A stretch of 64,000 nucleotides of DNA from Paraspadella gotoi (GCA_051294375.1 CM119267.1:16410169-16474168), one strand, 5' to 3'. Positions 1 to 13,589 are shown, numbered from the stretch's first letter. The notes: generated from the sequence alone by a model not told the origin. Program-made: numbers and translations.

Positions 1-151
1 TAAGGAATTCTCGGGTCCTTCTTCGGAGCATTCTACCTCGGTACTTTCGTCTCTCTCTCTTCTTCCTCTCCTCTTCTCTCTTCTCTCTCTCTCTCTTCAT
101 CTCTGTCTCTTCTGCGACTCTCTCCTCTCTCATCTCCTCTGCCTCTCGTCT

Positions 152-183
<32 letters not shown>

Positions 184-2201
184 GCGTGTCTTCCGGCTGT
201 TTCCGTAGCACGTCCGTAAACCTCTTCCTCATCTCCTAGTACGCTCAACGTGAGACTGGCCGGTAGGCGGGGGTCTAAAGTTCGGACAGAGTGTCGATGG
301 AAAATCGACAGGAAAGAGAGCGACAGAGAGTGTGAAAAAAAGAAATCTTTCCTTTCATCTTTGTGAACAAGGAGATATTTCTTCTTATTTCTTTTGGAAT
401 GCGGAAAAAGCGGATCCGATCCGACCCGACTGTTTAAAATACCCGCCGTCGGAAGTTCCGATTCCGACCTAAAAAATAGTCTTCATGCGTACGCAAACAA
501 AAAAAGAACTTTTCTTTGGTTAAAACTCACGTCTACTGAAATAAAAAAATTGAGATGGTACAATTCATTTAGCGTTGGATTGAGAGGGCGTGTTGGTGCG
601 CGATCATTGCCGCCCGTCGTGGCTCGGGAGAGGCTCCGTCGGTCGGCGTCCTGAGCGCGGTCGAGGCCTCATCCAGACTGGACATCAGGAACTAGTCCCT
701 TTGGCCTCCAAGCTGTCCGCGGCTGCCCAATGCTGGCTCCAACCTGTATCCCTCTGTTCGTCCACCAGGCGGCCCGCCCACCACGCCTCATGCGGCCGGC
801 CGATACCGTGCCTGCCGCGCCCGATGCTTAAAATTGTCCCAGTAAAAATTCGGCCCCGTTCCCGTGAACGAGCGAAGGAAATCGACCCCGGAATAGAATT
901 AAAGTATTACAATATGTTAAGTTGGTTTATTGATTTCAAATAATTAACATTAAACGTTTGTGTGCACTTTTTTTACAGATTTATCGATTTACATAAGCAA
1001 GTCTAGCGCAATTAAATTTTATATTAACAAGGATTTTAGTTGTGCCTTTCGAATGGTCGGACAGTAACGTCGCTTCTGAGTGGAGTAAAGACAGATTTGA
1101 ATTAAAGTTAAAGATTAAAACGAAATTAAAGTGACTTAAAGAATAAAGATAAAGAAAGAGTCAAACCGATTAAAGAAATAAAGACACCCTTCCGCCTCGT
1201 TCATCAATCCTTAGCCTCGCCTCTTTTATTCTCCTTTTCGATCCAAAGAAGGAAGTTGGCACGTCGAGACTGGTGCGCCTTAAAAAACAGTTCTCTGACA
1301 TAAACAGCCATACGATGGACTGGAAAACCGTGAATGCGGGAATTGAACAGTCAGCAATGACGAACACAGGAGCGGGAGAAGAGAAATCTGGCGAGGAGGG
1401 TAAAAAAGGATTTATCTCCAGCGGACAAAAGACGCATTAAATTTTAACGATGTTGCAAGCTGAACATAAAGTTTGGGGCTCAAGAGCTGCCTTATTATAC
1501 CGATGCCGGGGTGTAAAAATAGAACAAAAACAGTTTTTTAAGCCGATTGAAAGGACTTTGTAAAAAGTTTTTATGTCTGTGTCGCAAAACTCCAAACGTT
1601 CTACCGACGCTGCGAGCTGAAAATTTTTTATTCCAGGTCATGCGGCTCATAATAAGGTAAAGTTGCGNNNNNNNNNNNNNNNNNNNNNNNNNTAGAGTTT
1701 GGCAGCGTTTCTTCCGTCGCGCCTTCTCACACAACCGATGCCGCGCGCAATCCAATTCTCTACATAACTATTAACCACTGTAACTGAAACGACTATATAT
1801 AGCTCCCGTCTCCCTCTCTCTAGATTATTCCTCCTTTTCGACAACAACCGTCATCTCTCCTCCGGGACCAATAAAACGAGACAAGCGCTAATACTCGTGG
1901 CAATATTCCTTCTTCGTTATCGCCCTTTCTCTCTTTTATGATCTTTTCCCCTTCTTTCTCTCATTCCTTTTATTTTCCTTTTCCTGCCTTATCTGTCTCC
2001 CGTTGTCGTTTTGTTTCTACCGAATTCTTCCGCTAGATGTCGCACGGGAAGGAGAAAAGGAGGAAAGGGGTTAAGAGGAAAGATGGAATGGGAGTTGCTC
2101 GGTACCGTCGATCCGCCATCTTTGAACCGCCATCTTGAAAAGTCCCACCAGGTTAATGAGGCGAATTTATGAGAGGGAACGCGTAAATTTTCCATGGGGT
2201 C
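1..2201. other. Non-coding start of window, no gene recognised
   Basis: A pyrimidine-rich (CT)n microsatellite near the left end is followed by AT-rich DNA, a GC-rich patch at about 570-860 and a 25-N placeholder gap at 1668-1692. The GC-rich patch is open for about 45 codons on both strands, but shows no convincing splice sites or family motif, so I make no gene call. Confidence 0.6.
41..182. repeat. (CT)n-rich microsatellite
   Basis: Imperfect CT dinucleotide tract with TTCT and GTCT interruptions, equivalent to (GA)n on the other strand. The same repeat type borders many of the N gaps in the window. Confidence 0.85.
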
Positions 2202-2370
2202 NNNNNNNNNNNNNNNNNNNNNNNNNNNNNNNNNNNNNNNNNNNNNNNNNNNNNNNNNNNNNNNNNNNNNNNNNNNNNNNNNNNNNNNNNNNNNNNNNNN
2301 NNNNNNNNNNNNNNNNNNNNNNNNNNNNNNNNNNNNNNNNNNNNNNNNNNNNNNNNNNNNNNNNNNNNNN

Positions 2371-3284
2371 CGCCCGGAAGCTTTTCAGGTTTTACTATTT
2401 CTAGGAAAATTGTCCCTGGGATTTCGGAGGCCGTGAATTTCCCCAACTTGTTGGAATTTTTGGGAAGGGAGGAAAAGTGAGGCGTCGGATGTAAGAGTAA
2501 AGTTAAGGATAAGGATCTTTCGGTATCAGAAGAGGATGGGAGGACCCAATAATAAAAATGTTGACAAATTGTTTTAGAAAGTTACATTTTAAGTGGTAAA
2601 ACGAAAAAAAAAAATTCTGAGTAGCGCTGGAGAAGAAGAGAGACGTAATGTCTGAGAGCTTGAGAGCGTGAGAGACTGAGAGCTTGAGAGCTAGAGAATG
2701 CGATGAATTAAAAAAAAAAGGCGCCGGAGTAAAAAAGGTGAAAAAGTTTTAAAAAAGAGAAAGAGAGAAAGTGTGGAATCGATTTCTCTTTGTTTTCCCT
2801 GTTTTTCACGAACCGTTGGTTTCGAAAATGGAAAAAAAGACTCACTCTCTCTCTCTCTCTCTCTCTCTNNNNNNNNNNNNNNNNNNNNNNNNNNNNNNNN
2901 NNNNNNNNNNNNNNNNNNNNNNNNNNNNNNNNNNNNNNNNNNNNNNNNNNNNNNNNNNNNNNNNNNNNNNNNNNNNNNNNNNNNNNNNNNNNNNNNNNNN
3001 NNNNNNNNNNNNNNNNNNNNNNNNNNNNNNNNNNNNNNNNNNNNNNNNNNNNNNNNTCTCTCTCTTTCTTCTCTCCCAGAAAATGAGTCTTTTCGCCGTC
3101 GAAGAGAATAAAATGAAAACGGCCGAAGAAAACGAGTAAGAAGAAAATGAAAAGGAAAAAGAAAAGGAAAAAAAAGGGAAAAAAAGGGGAAAAAGGAGAT
3201 CAGAGTTTCTCGCGTCGTCACATCTTCGCGACTTGACGATCTCGTTCACGATCTCGGCGACGCAATTCGACTCGAGAAAATTTT
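2371..3284. other. Purine-rich non-coding DNA around a 188-bp gap
   Basis: Contains a GAGAGCTTGAGAG-type purine run near 2650-2700 and a gap at 2869-3056 entered through (CT)n and left through (CT)n. On the far side a GAAAA/GGAAAA purine tract runs to about 3200. No gene is supported. Confidence 0.6.
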
Positions 3285-3376
3285 CACAATTCGATCGTTT
3301 TTGTGTCTCGGCCCCACAGGTCGACTTTCACAACTCGATCGTTTTTGTGGTTCGACCCCTCAGGTCGACTTTCACG
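3285..3376. repeat. 44-bp tandem duplication (two units)
   Basis: Starts of CACAA(T/C)TCGATCG recur at 3285 and 3329, and a third start CAC at 3373 begins a truncated unit, which gives an exact 44-base period. Each unit ends with CAGGTCGACTTT. Confidence 0.8.
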
Positions 3377-3657
3377 CAATCACTTGTGGCGGGTGCAACC
3401 TGGAATCGATCAATCAAAACGCTAATTCCTGATTTTGTCATTGTTTACATTTTTTACCCTTTTCCCTTTATCTTCCCCAGTTTCTCTCATTTCTTTCAAT
3501 ATGATTCGTGGAGATAATATCATCTGGTAATCTAAAGGAGCCCGTGTTTTTCCTGCGATTGCTGGCTTTACTTTTCCTGCCTCCTGTTTAACCTTATTGA
3601 CTGGTTCTCTCTCCAAAAAAACAAAAGCTGTTTCTCAATCACATAAAAATTAAACAA

Positions 3658-3819
3658 GAACCATTTCTCCAGCACCTCAACATTACGCGAACCCAATTCT
3701 CTAGCACATCACCATTAGTACGACCCATTTCACCAGCACATCACCATTACACGGACCCATTTCACCAGCACATCACCATTACACGGACCCATTTCACCAG
3801 CACATCACCATTACACGGC
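3658..3819. repeat. 32-bp minisatellite, about five units
   Basis: Units share CATTTCACCAGCACATCACC followed by ATTACACGG with a period of 32. The three right-hand units are near identical, while the two left-hand units are degenerate, a gradient typical of a tandem array with older edge copies. There are no unique spacers, so it is not a CRISPR array. Confidence 0.85.
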
Positions 3820-4088
3820 TCTATCCGTCACGTGATCCTATTTCTCGGTCGCTGGTTCTTCATCCGGTGAATCGAGAGAGAATCCAATCTTGTCTCAGGG
3901 AAGAGAGAAAACCTTTACTGCGGGCGAAAGAAACGAATCGGAGAGGGGGNNNNNNNNNNNNNNNNNNNNNNNNNNNNNNNNNNNNNNNNNNNNNNNNNNN
4001 NNNNNNNNNNNNNNNNNNNNNNNNNNNNNNNNNNNNNNNNNNNNNNNNNNNNNNNNNNNNNNNNNNNNNNNNNNNNNNNNNNNNNNNN

Positions 4089-4895
4089 CGCCCGCCTCCG
4101 GCTCCGCTCTTCTCCCGTTCACGGTTTTTTCTCTCGATTGCCAGTTTCTTTTCTTCGATGCCACTTTGCCGTTTTTCCCGCCGGTTTTTGCCATTATATA
4201 CCTTTGTTTCCATATTTCGGAGTAGAAAGAGAAAAAAAAAAATGTTATGGTTACGGTTATTTCTATTTTTTTCTTTTATGGCGAATATTTTCTTATAAAT
4301 TAATCTCGTCGCGCCAACGACGCAGCTTTCGCCGCAGCGGGCGCCGCCGCTTCAATCGCCGCTGACGCCGCAGCGCGCCAATTCGCCATAACCGAGGCAA
4401 TAGCCATTCGACGCTGTTGACGCCGATGGCGCCTAAATAGATGAAAACGTCGACGACTTCCGGTTTCGTGAAAAGTGGCGTAACGACGTCATTGCGCCAT
4501 CGCGAGAGACGCCGAAGCGTGGGCGGAACGGGGAGTTTAAAAGGAGGTCAGGCCGTAGCTGTAAGGCGACGCCAGGTGGCATTCTGTGTCGGCTTATTTT
4601 AGACGATGACGAACGGAGACAGTGGCTATGTCGTTGTTATAGACAAGACTGATCAACAAACAGTACGGTCACTCCAATTAATGAGCGTAAACTTCAAATT
4701 CAAAGAAACAATTTTCGCCTAGAACTCGGGACTTGCCGGCCGCGACGCAATCACGGTGCCATCGTTAAGTCGGAGAAGGAAGCCTCGTTTTCGTTCGCCT
4801 CGTCGTTGGCGCGTCGAAGTTCGAAAAGGATTTTGATCTCAGATGGCGCGGGAGGAGTTAAGATTGGCAAACGTTGCCAGACAGAGACAGAGAGA
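4089..4895. other. GC-rich island, no gene recognised
   Basis: After a gap at 3950-4088 the sequence becomes rich in CGCCG and GACG words at about 4300-4640. No long reading frame, known motif or clear exon boundaries were found. The block ends in (GA)n at the gap 4896-5070. It could be a CpG-rich regulatory region or an unrecognised first exon. Confidence 0.4.
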
Positions 4896-6477
4896 NNNNN
4901 NNNNNNNNNNNNNNNNNNNNNNNNNNNNNNNNNNNNNNNNNNNNNNNNNNNNNNNNNNNNNNNNNNNNNNNNNNNNNNNNNNNNNNNNNNNNNNNNNNNN
5001 NNNNNNNNNNNNNNNNNNNNNNNNNNNNNNNNNNNNNNNNNNNNNNNNNNNNNNNNNNNNNNNNNNNNNNAGAGAGAGAGAGAGAGTAAAAGATGAAGAA
5101 GCATGCCAAGTGCCGAAAACTGTTGGAGAGGAAAATCGGAGGAAGAGGAAGAGTGGAGGAAAAAAAAAGGAAAAAGATGAACTCCACGAAGAAAGGAGGA
5201 AAAAAAAAGGAAAAGGGATCCTCCTCCAGGGAAGATCTCATAAATAGCAATGATGACTATTGCTGTCTCGACGCTTCCAATGGAACCGCTAGACTGTGCA
5301 GGGAAAAANNNNNNNNNNNNNNNNNNNNNNNNNNNNNNNNNNNNNNNNNNNNNNNNNNNNNNNNNNNNNNNNNNNNNNNNNNNNNNNNNNNNNNNNNNNN
5401 NNNNNNNNNNNNNNNNNNNNNNNNNNNNNNNNNNNNNNNNNNNNNNNNNNNNNNNNNNNNNNNNNNNNNNNNNNNNNNNNNNNNNNNNNNNNNNNNNNNN
5501 NNNNNNNNNNNNNNNNNNNNNNNNNNNNNNNNNNNNNNNNNNNNGGGTTTAAAAAAGTGAGCAAGTTCTTTTCGGTGATGTCAAGGGGAAAGGAGAGTAA
5601 GTTTAGAAGAAAGTCTTAACGACTTTTCTCATTATAAAAAAAGGGATCGAAATTATTTTTCCGACTTTTTTAAGGTTTTTTTTAATTTTTCTTTCGCTCC
5701 GCCTCATTACGTTGAGAATCACTTTTAACATTCGTAATCTCCCAGTAACGTTTACGATCGTTAAAAACTGACGGGCGCAATTTCCGATAATTTAGTCGAG
5801 AGATGCCATTTTAGTTTAAATTAGAATGATTTTGACTTTAATTTTGATTTTAACAGCAAACTGACAATACAATTTATAACAGCCAACTCTCACTTTTATA
5901 CAATAAGTCAATATTTAAAAAGTCTTTTTCTTAACTATTTATAAAATCGATCGACAAGATTCTTTCTTAAACGCAAGTGGATTTCAACGTTAAAATTAAA
6001 GGCGGCCATCTTGGATGAAGAATTCGCTTCCGAAAGAAGTTCCTCCTTGCATGAATAAATGATCTCTCTCTCTCTCTCTCTCTCTTCTTTACACTCTCTT
6101 TCTCTTTTTCTCTGACTTTAGCACTCGATTTCTCTCGATCTCTCATTTTCTGTCGATAGGTGTCTAAGTTCCTTTAACTTTCCTTCGTTTTATTTGTAAA
6201 AAGGAAAACTCAAATAGAAAAGAAACAGTCGAATAACTTTCTTAAATGTTCAGTAAAAAGGAAAATGTAATTCATGTAGGTTACTATGTAAAGTCAGGAC
6301 TCAAAAGGCGCTTTGGTTGAAAACATTTTCGAAAGACCCTTGCAACTTTCAGGGAGGTCTGACAGGGCTCTTGTGGAGATTGGAACGATCAAAACAGAGG
6401 GAGGGGCCTTTAAGGGGCCCGTGAGGGGGCCTGGGAGACGCCTCGAAGGAAGGCGTCGGAGCGTCGGGAGGTTCTAG

Positions 6478-6747
6478 GGCGTCGTCTCTCTTCGCCACAG
6501 GGGGAGACGTGTCGAGTTGTCAAACGAAAAGATTGTTTCACCCGCGACGAAGATGAAAAGTCGCTGCGCCGCCGCCGCCGCCGCTGACGCCGCCGCCCCC
6601 GCCCTCTCGACGCTGCTTTCGTCAGAAATACGACAAGAACAGCAGCGAAACAGTCACGACGACGACGACGACGACGACGACGAACACGACGTCAAACGCT
6701 CGCGCGCTGGAAAACCGGAAGCGAGGAGACGCGAAATACCAGTTTAG
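6478..6747 (+). CDS. Possible exon: poly-Ala, poly-Asp and basic tail
   Basis: An open frame of 89 codons runs from just after a TAG at 6475 to the TAG at 6745. It encodes a basic start, a poly-Ala run (CAAAAAADAAAPA), a run of eight Asp, then a basic nuclear-localisation-like stretch (KRSRAGKPEARRR). The Asp run is a (GAC)n microsatellite and the Ala run a (GCC)n one, so openness could be a by-product of composition. The homologous segment in arm B (about 29090-29380, - strand) keeps the Ala run but loses the frame through indels, which argues either against coding or for low read quality in arm B. No family was recognised. Confidence 0.18.
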   Translation, partial: GVVSLRHRGRRVELSNEKIVSPATKMKSRCAAAAAADAAAPALSTLLSSEIRQEQQRNSHDDDDDDDDEHDVKRSRAGKPEARRREIPV

Positions 6748-7106
6748 CCGATTGCGATGCCATAAACAACAACAATAACGACAACAACGACGACGACGAC
6801 GACAACGCAAACGACATCGTCAGAGTCTCGAAGCCAATAACCGAAGTCTATTACTGGAAAAACTCAATATTGTTAATTAGATAAAAAACATCACCGCCAG
6901 ATGTTGAGAGAAATAGTGGGAGGGAGAATGGAGGGAGAGACTCAAAAGAGAGAGANNNNNNNNNNNNNNNNNNNNNNNNNNNNNNNNNNNNNNNNNNNNN
7001 NNNNNNNNNNNNNNNNNNNNNNNNNNNNNNNNNNNNNNNNNNNNNNNNNNNNNNNNNNNNNNNNNNNNNNNNNNNNNNNNNNNNNNNNNNNNNNNNNNNN
7101 NNNNNN

Positions 7107-7137
<31 letters not shown>

Positions 7138-8212
7138 TCCCGAATGTCTCGGCTCATTTGAGTTCTTGTTTTCTTTCCGCCTCATTAATTCGCGAGTCGC
7201 ATCGATGAGGGATTTTCCTCCGGTGCCATGTCATGTTTGAAGAAAAAACGATGTCATGTCGATTCCTTTAACTCTCATGTCATGTGTTGTTAAAAAAATC
7301 ATCATATGTCAAAATCCTGTCGTCACGTGACTGATATATCACCTTTCACAATTTGAAGAGAATTATTGTAACCTGTCTCGTTTCTCGTCGTGGGAGGTCA
7401 TTTCATGTCAAGTGTAGTCGTCGCGTGTTTCAATAATTACTTTGTTAATTTGGCCTTGATATTCCATTCCTAGCTTATGATAGGTCATGCAATCTCGAAA
7501 ACCAAGAGAAACCTATGGATTCAATCTTGACCATAAGTTCCTTGCAATAAAGTTTCCATAAAGTTTTTTTTTATCACGTTTTTGCATTTCCTNNNNNNNN
7601 NNNNNNNNNNNNNNNNNNNNNNNNNNNNNNNNNNNNNNNNNNNNNNNNNNNNNNNNNNNNNNNNNNNNNNNNNNNNNNNNNNNNNNNNNNNNNNNNNNNN
7701 NNNNNNNNNNNNNNNNNNNNNNNNNNNNNNNNNNNNNNNNNNNNNNNNNNNNNNNNNNNNNNNNNNNNNNNNNNNNNNNNNNNNNNNNNNNNNNNNNNNN
7801 NNNNNNNNNNNNNNNNNNNNNNNNNGAGAGAGACAGAGAGAGAGGCAGAGGCCTAGAAAAGGAAACGCTTATTATTTTTTGTCAGCGACTGCACCTTCCA
7901 ACAGTAAAAACCTTTTCCTTGCATTCTTTTCTCAGAATATATCCTTCTTTTTTCATCAGTCCGTCTATCCTTCTGTCCGTTCGTCGGCCTGTCCGTCCGT
8001 CCGGCAGACTCCCGGTTTTTTTTTCTCCCAACCCACGTCGTTGGAAGGTTCCGCGTCATTTTTTTTCCATAAGTTGGGAGAGAAAAAAAAAAGAAGGAAG
8101 AAAAAAGGTTCCGTCCATTGTTGCATAAACTGAACTATAAATCATTGGGTGAGGACGAATCTAAGCTTTCACCACCGTCGGAGAATGGAAAGACGAATGA
8201 AGGGATGTAAAC

Positions 8213-8460
8213 ATGCACGGATGGATGGATGGATGGATTGATGGATTGATGGATTGATGGATGGATAGATGGATGGATGGATGGATGGATGGATGGTTAG
8301 ATGGGATGTAGTATAGAGAGATGGATCCATCTATGAAAAATGGATGAATGTATTCAATTTTCTTTTAACTTTCAAGAAATGACATGGATGCATGGAGGGA
8401 TTGATGGATGGATGAATCAATGGATGGATTAGATGGATTTAAATTTTTGATGGATGGGAG
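8213..8460 (+). repeat. (TGGA)n tetranucleotide microsatellite
   Basis: Two blocks of ATGG/TGGA tandem repeats (8217-8305 and 8385-8460) with TTGATGGA variants, separated by about 80 bases of imperfect repeat. The array runs into the gap at 8476-8645. Confidence 0.9.
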
Positions 8461-10575
8461 AATTGAAAGAAGGAANNNNNNNNNNNNNNNNNNNNNNNNN
8501 NNNNNNNNNNNNNNNNNNNNNNNNNNNNNNNNNNNNNNNNNNNNNNNNNNNNNNNNNNNNNNNNNNNNNNNNNNNNNNNNNNNNNNNNNNNNNNNNNNNN
8601 NNNNNNNNNNNNNNNNNNNNNNNNNNNNNNNNNNNNNNNNNNNNNAGAGGGGAAAAGGAAGGGAATGAGGAAAGAGTTTGAATGTCGTGTTTTTGGTCGA
8701 CAGATTTAGGAAGAAGAAGAAGAAGAAGGAGTTTTGTCTCTTAGGTTGATGGCAACACCGAAGTCCGGGGGATGTTCGGGGAGTGCCAAAACGAGGAGTG
8801 ATGAATGAAGATACAAGGAAAANNNNNNNNNNNNNNNNNNNNNNNNNNNNNNNNNNNNNNNNNNNNNNNNNNNNNNNNNNNNNNNNNNNNNNNNNNNNNN
8901 NNNNNNNNNNNNNNNNNNNNNNNNNNNNNNNNNNNNNNNNNNNNNNNNNNNNNNNNNNNNNNNNNNNNNNNNNGGGGAGGTTGAGTTGCAGAGAGGATGC
9001 GTGGCCGCGAAGGCGAATGCGTGGAACCGTGAAAGGATTTTTTTGAACGAAAAAACGTGAAAGTTTTAAGNNNNNNNNNNNNNNNNNNNNNNNNNNNNNN
9101 NNNNNNNNNNNNNNNNNNNNNNNNNNNNNNNNNNNNNNNNNNNNNNNNNNNNNNNNNNNNNNNNNNNNNNNNNNNNNNNNNNNNNNNNNNNNNNNNNNNN
9201 NNNNNNNNNNNNNNNNNNNNNNNNNNNNNNNNNNNNNNNNNNNNNNNNNNNNNNNNNNNNNNNNNNNNNNNNNNNNNNNNNNNNNNNNNNNNNNNNNNNN
9301 NNNNNNNNNNNNNNNNNNNNNNNNNNNNNNNNNNNNNNNNNTGAGAAACGAAATACTGTGACATAAAATCTACGAAGAGTAGTGAAAACATTAATAATAA
9401 ATTAGTAAAAAACAAAAGACAAGTGAACGAAATCTATACTCGTAACGATAAAAAACGAAAAAAAAAAAAAGAAATTGGGTAAAAGTCAAAAGAGAATAAA
9501 AAAAGAAAGAAAAACGAAAGATGAAACAGAAAATGAATACAAAGAGAAAATCCCAGCGAAATGGAGAAATGGAGAAATGGGGAAATGGTCGTTGGAATCT
9601 TTTCGTAAAATAAAAAGAAGATATTCTTCCGAAACGACATATGCGTACAAATTCCTTTATAAAGATGTGAGAGTCGCAAACTCTGCAAAAAAAGAAAAAA
9701 GAAAAAAAAGTCCCGGAATTATTCAGAATCTGAGAAGAAAATATTGAAAGAGAGANNNNNNNNNNNNNNNNNNNNNNNNNNNNNNNNNNNNNNNNNNNNN
9801 NNNNNNNNNNNNNNNNNNNNNNNNNNNNNNNNNNNNNNNNNNNNNNNNNNNNNNNNNNNNNNNNNNNNNNNNNNNNNNNNNNNNNNNNNNNNNNTGAGAA
9901 CGCACTCCCACCCCCGCTGACAGAGAGAGAGAGAGAAGGAAAAAAAAAAGAGAAACTGTCGAATGGGACATATTGACAAAATCCAACCATACGCGATGAA
10001 AAATGACACATTCGTGTGACCTTATCCAAAAAAGAGCACACGCTTATATAAAAAAAAAAGAAGAACGCCATGTTCACACAATGTCCCCCACATCACGCCC
10101 ACTTCACCTATAAAAAAAACTGACATGACACCGAATAAAAAAAATAGTAAGAAAACTACTCAAGGGCGAAAGAAAAACGCCGCCGCTGCCGCCGCCGACG
10201 CCGCCGACGCCGCAGCAACCAGTCCATCTGCATCCCATTCCTCTTTTGGAAAAGGGATAAAGGAGAAGGGGGGGTGAGGCGGGGCGTAGTGTGTGAGGAA
10301 GGGGAGGAGTGGAGAGGGGAGTAGGAGAAGGAGGAGGAGTGAGGAATAGGAGGAAGACACAAACTTGGAAACTAATGGCTGACAAATGGAGTGTAAACGC
10401 CAGCTTAATCTCGCCCCCCGCGCTGTCCTCCTCCGTACGTCGAGAGGAAGGGAGCGCGGGCGTCGTGGGCGACTTTTTGCTTCTCGCACCGCTGCCTTTA
10501 TTTAGCTTCCTCATAAAATTTAATTCTCTAACTCTGTTTCTCGCCGTTGAATAGGAGGAGGAGAATTGTAATTGC

Positions 10576-12639
10576 GCCGACGTTAAAATTACCTTTCATA
10601 AAGTATTAAAACGTTTTTCAATGTTAATGACGTGAATTTATCAATATATTGCAAAATATAAATAGTATAACAAAAAGCGTATATGATACCAGCATTCCGC
10701 TAGTGTTAGAATTGACGGCGTTACCACCGTCAACTTCAATGTATGGGATGCATTAGGTAATACCGCGGGGATTGGGTAAACGAAAAAAAAACACCACGTA
10801 TCGTTATGGGTCTGTTCACACTGAGGGTAAAATTTTTCGAATTTCTAACTCTCATCGGTCAAATAAACGACTCTTTCTTTATTCTCTCTTTCATCGACAG
10901 ATTTCTGGACTAGAATGCCAGAAGGAAAAGTTACACTTTAAATCAAATGTTTTTCTTTATATAAATATTTTGTTAAAAATTGTGGGCACTCGCCAAACCG
11001 ATGTTTTAGCTTGCTACGTCATAAATATTAATGGTTATGTAATATCATAAGAAAAAAAACAAGTTTATAAGAAGCTACCAAAATCGGTAACTTGCTCTAA
11101 AATATAAAAAAATAATAATAATAAATGCAAAATTATTATTAGGAATTTAATTTTGAGCTCATGGCCGATTTCGCACTGAACACATCTAACGCATATAAAA
11201 ATATATTGAACTGGGATGTGCATCGTTTCTAAAACCATTAAGTATTTTTCAATGCAATTGCGCACAATCGATAGAAATTGAATATATCTTCAGTGCAAAA
11301 GTTTCATCCCAAAATCGGATAATCCACGTTCAAAATTATGACAAAAAACGATCGCCGAAAAATCGCCACTCAAACCGATCAACTTTCGCCTAAATTTACT
11401 CATTTGATCCAACAAGGATTTGTACTACGCCGTAGTTCTAAGCTTTAATCGGCATTCGGATTAGGCGCGATCCCGGGCACTCATAAAAGTAATTAAATAA
11501 TCAAACAAAAGGAAAAAGTATAGAATTCTAATGGTATAAGTGATAAAAATTACTATAATTTGATAGAATAATAAGAGAAAAGTTAATAGAGCAAAAGATA
11601 GACCGCGAAGTGTTTTGGTAGCATTTTTATTTTCTATTTCCGAAAAAAAACATAGGGGAATTCAAACAAAAAAGAAGGCAGTTTTAAAAAAAATTACTTA
11701 TAAAACATATTGGAAAGATAAGACATTGATCTTTGGAAAAACAAAATAGCACAAACATAATTTCTAACTCTTATGCCAAAAAAATTAATAATTTAAAATT
11801 ACAATTATCAGTATTATTTTGAAAGGTTACATTTGTTTGCCCACCACAGTATCAAGAAAACAAATTTCGGGAAAACCCTAAGGTAACATATAGATGCTAA
11901 AGCCTTTGCTTAACCTTTATCAACCCATCTTTAAACTTGAAAATGAGTCCCCTGAGTCCCGGCCAATAAACATAAAAAACCATAATATTTACAAAAGTTA
12001 ATTTAACTGTGTATTCAGTAATCAGATAAATTATCCTCTGAGTATAAAATTGCTGTAATCTCGCCCTTATTTAAGAAACTATATATGCTTATCTAGACTC
12101 TGCGTAATTCCATTCGCTTAGAGATTGCTCATATTTTCAATCAGTTAATTAAATATCTTTATTGACAAAATATTTTGTCAAAGTTTAACATGAAAATTAC
12201 AGAAACCAGTATCGCAACATTTATTGAAATTTTGAAAGAAATTGATAAGTGTTTGGGTAATGGCACGATTTTAATTTTTTTATCCACAACTTTAAACACT
12301 TTTTTACACATTCATGATTTTTACAAGTTGCAAGAATTAAAAAACCGAAAAAAATATCAGACGGAGAATTGTTATAGAAATTAAAGGCGAGGAAAGGAGG
12401 AGTGTGGAAGACGATGCGCGAGCAGATCAAAAGGTGCGTGGCGTAGCGCCATTTTATAGCATTTATGCTCCACACTATTAATTTAAAAAAAATATTATAG
12501 AGTTTTATTTATCAAAGCATTTTAAACTATAATGAGAAAAAAAATCTTAACAAGTGAGATTCATCTACGCTAGACAATCTATCCAAAAAATTAATGAAAA
12601 AGTCCGCGGGAAAAAACGAATGATTGATGCATAACAAAT
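10576..12639. other. AT-rich DNA, nothing recognised
   Basis: Mostly A+T with short A and T runs. A small hairpin at 10709-10735 has complementary arms TTGACGG and CCGTCAA around an 8-base loop; it is not associated with a gene. No reading frame with protein-like composition was seen. Confidence 0.6.
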
Positions 12640-12945
12640 TATTATATAAAGTAATTGGATGATGTAATAGTAATGATGATGGAATAGTTGAACTTGATTG
12701 ATGGTAATAGTAATTGATTTATGTGATGCGATGATAACCAAAATATTGATGCAATGATAACCAAATATGATGCGATGATAACCAATAATTGATGCGATGA
12801 TAACCAATAATTGATTCGATTGATAACCAAATGAATAATGCGATGATAACCAAAATTGTATGCGATGATAACCAATGATTGATGCGATGATACCAATAGT
12901 CATGCCGATGATACCAAATGATGATGCGATGATAGACATTTCATT
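12640..12945 (+). repeat. Satellite of about 20-23 bp, GATGCGATGATAACC
   Basis: About nine monomers carry the core GATGCGATGATAACC with AT-rich linkers of 6-11 bases. The last monomers lose one A (GATGATACC), and degenerate relatives continue to about 13080, where a (GA)n tract begins. The same core occurs in reverse complement at 49458-49620. Confidence 0.85.
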
Positions 12946-13589
12946 GCTGTGATGAAATCATTCATTTGAAACGATGATAGGGCATTTATTGATGTTAGTT
13001 CGGAAGATTTAAATGCATGATAGTCATTCATTACACGCAATGAATCATTCAGGCATATATAAAAACAAGCAAATGCGTGTATGATTGAGAGAGAGAGAGA
13101 GAGAGAGAGAGACGAGAGAGAGAAAGAAGCTGGACAAACGCTGCAGAGCCCCAACTCGCATTTACTCGTCGGCCTAGTGACGGTGGTTAAATCTAGGTCA
13201 GGCATCAACTTTATTTACAACGAAAGTTTCCCCAACGAGACGCATAAATTAGGCCCACTCTCGTTTTACTATCGGTTATCCGTTGCCTCGCAACCGGCGG
13301 CGCTGATCGAGGTCAAGTTGATTTTTTTTATACAACGTAACGTTTCCGTTACCATCGAAACGCGTATTAGGGCATGTTCCTCCGACATTGTTTACTTCCT
13401 TGCCACGTAACAGCCACGAGTCAAGAAAAAAAAAAGCCGCGGAAAAAAATGGCAGTATCGTTCGATTCTCGAAATAACCGATCCAATTGACCCATCCACC
13501 AGAGCAGCATTTTGGGTTTTTACTTAATCTACTATTTACTTTACCTTATGTAAAAACTTTACAATAAACATTTTTTAAGTAAAAATAAA

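Larger units (their letters stand above)
5545..10575 (+). repeat. Segmental repeat, arm A
   Basis: This block is repeated as a diverged reverse complement elsewhere in the window. Matches in order: 5545-5720 with 30590-30810; the GGCGGCCA words near 6000 with 30165-30180; 6340-6480 with 29400-29600; 6745-6955 with 28900-29115; 7130-7400 with 28420-28800; 7420-7590 with 28070-28340; 9640-9755 with 27545-27640 and again with 23925-24020; 10165-10470 with 22950-23260 and loosely with 26435-26800. Colinearity in reverse order makes common origin certain. Differences are mainly 1-3 base indels. Gaps lie at 6956-7106, 7594-7825, 8476-8645, 8823-8973, 9071-9341 and 9756-9894. Confidence 0.85.

Noticed and set aside
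3658-3819. Regular 32-bp repeats as a CRISPR array
   Set aside because: Units are contiguous with no unique spacers, edge copies decay gradually, and the rest of the window is eukaryotic in style.
12640-12945. Repeat-linker pattern as a CRISPR array
   Set aside because: Linkers are only 6-11 AT-rich bases and resemble each other; this is a satellite.
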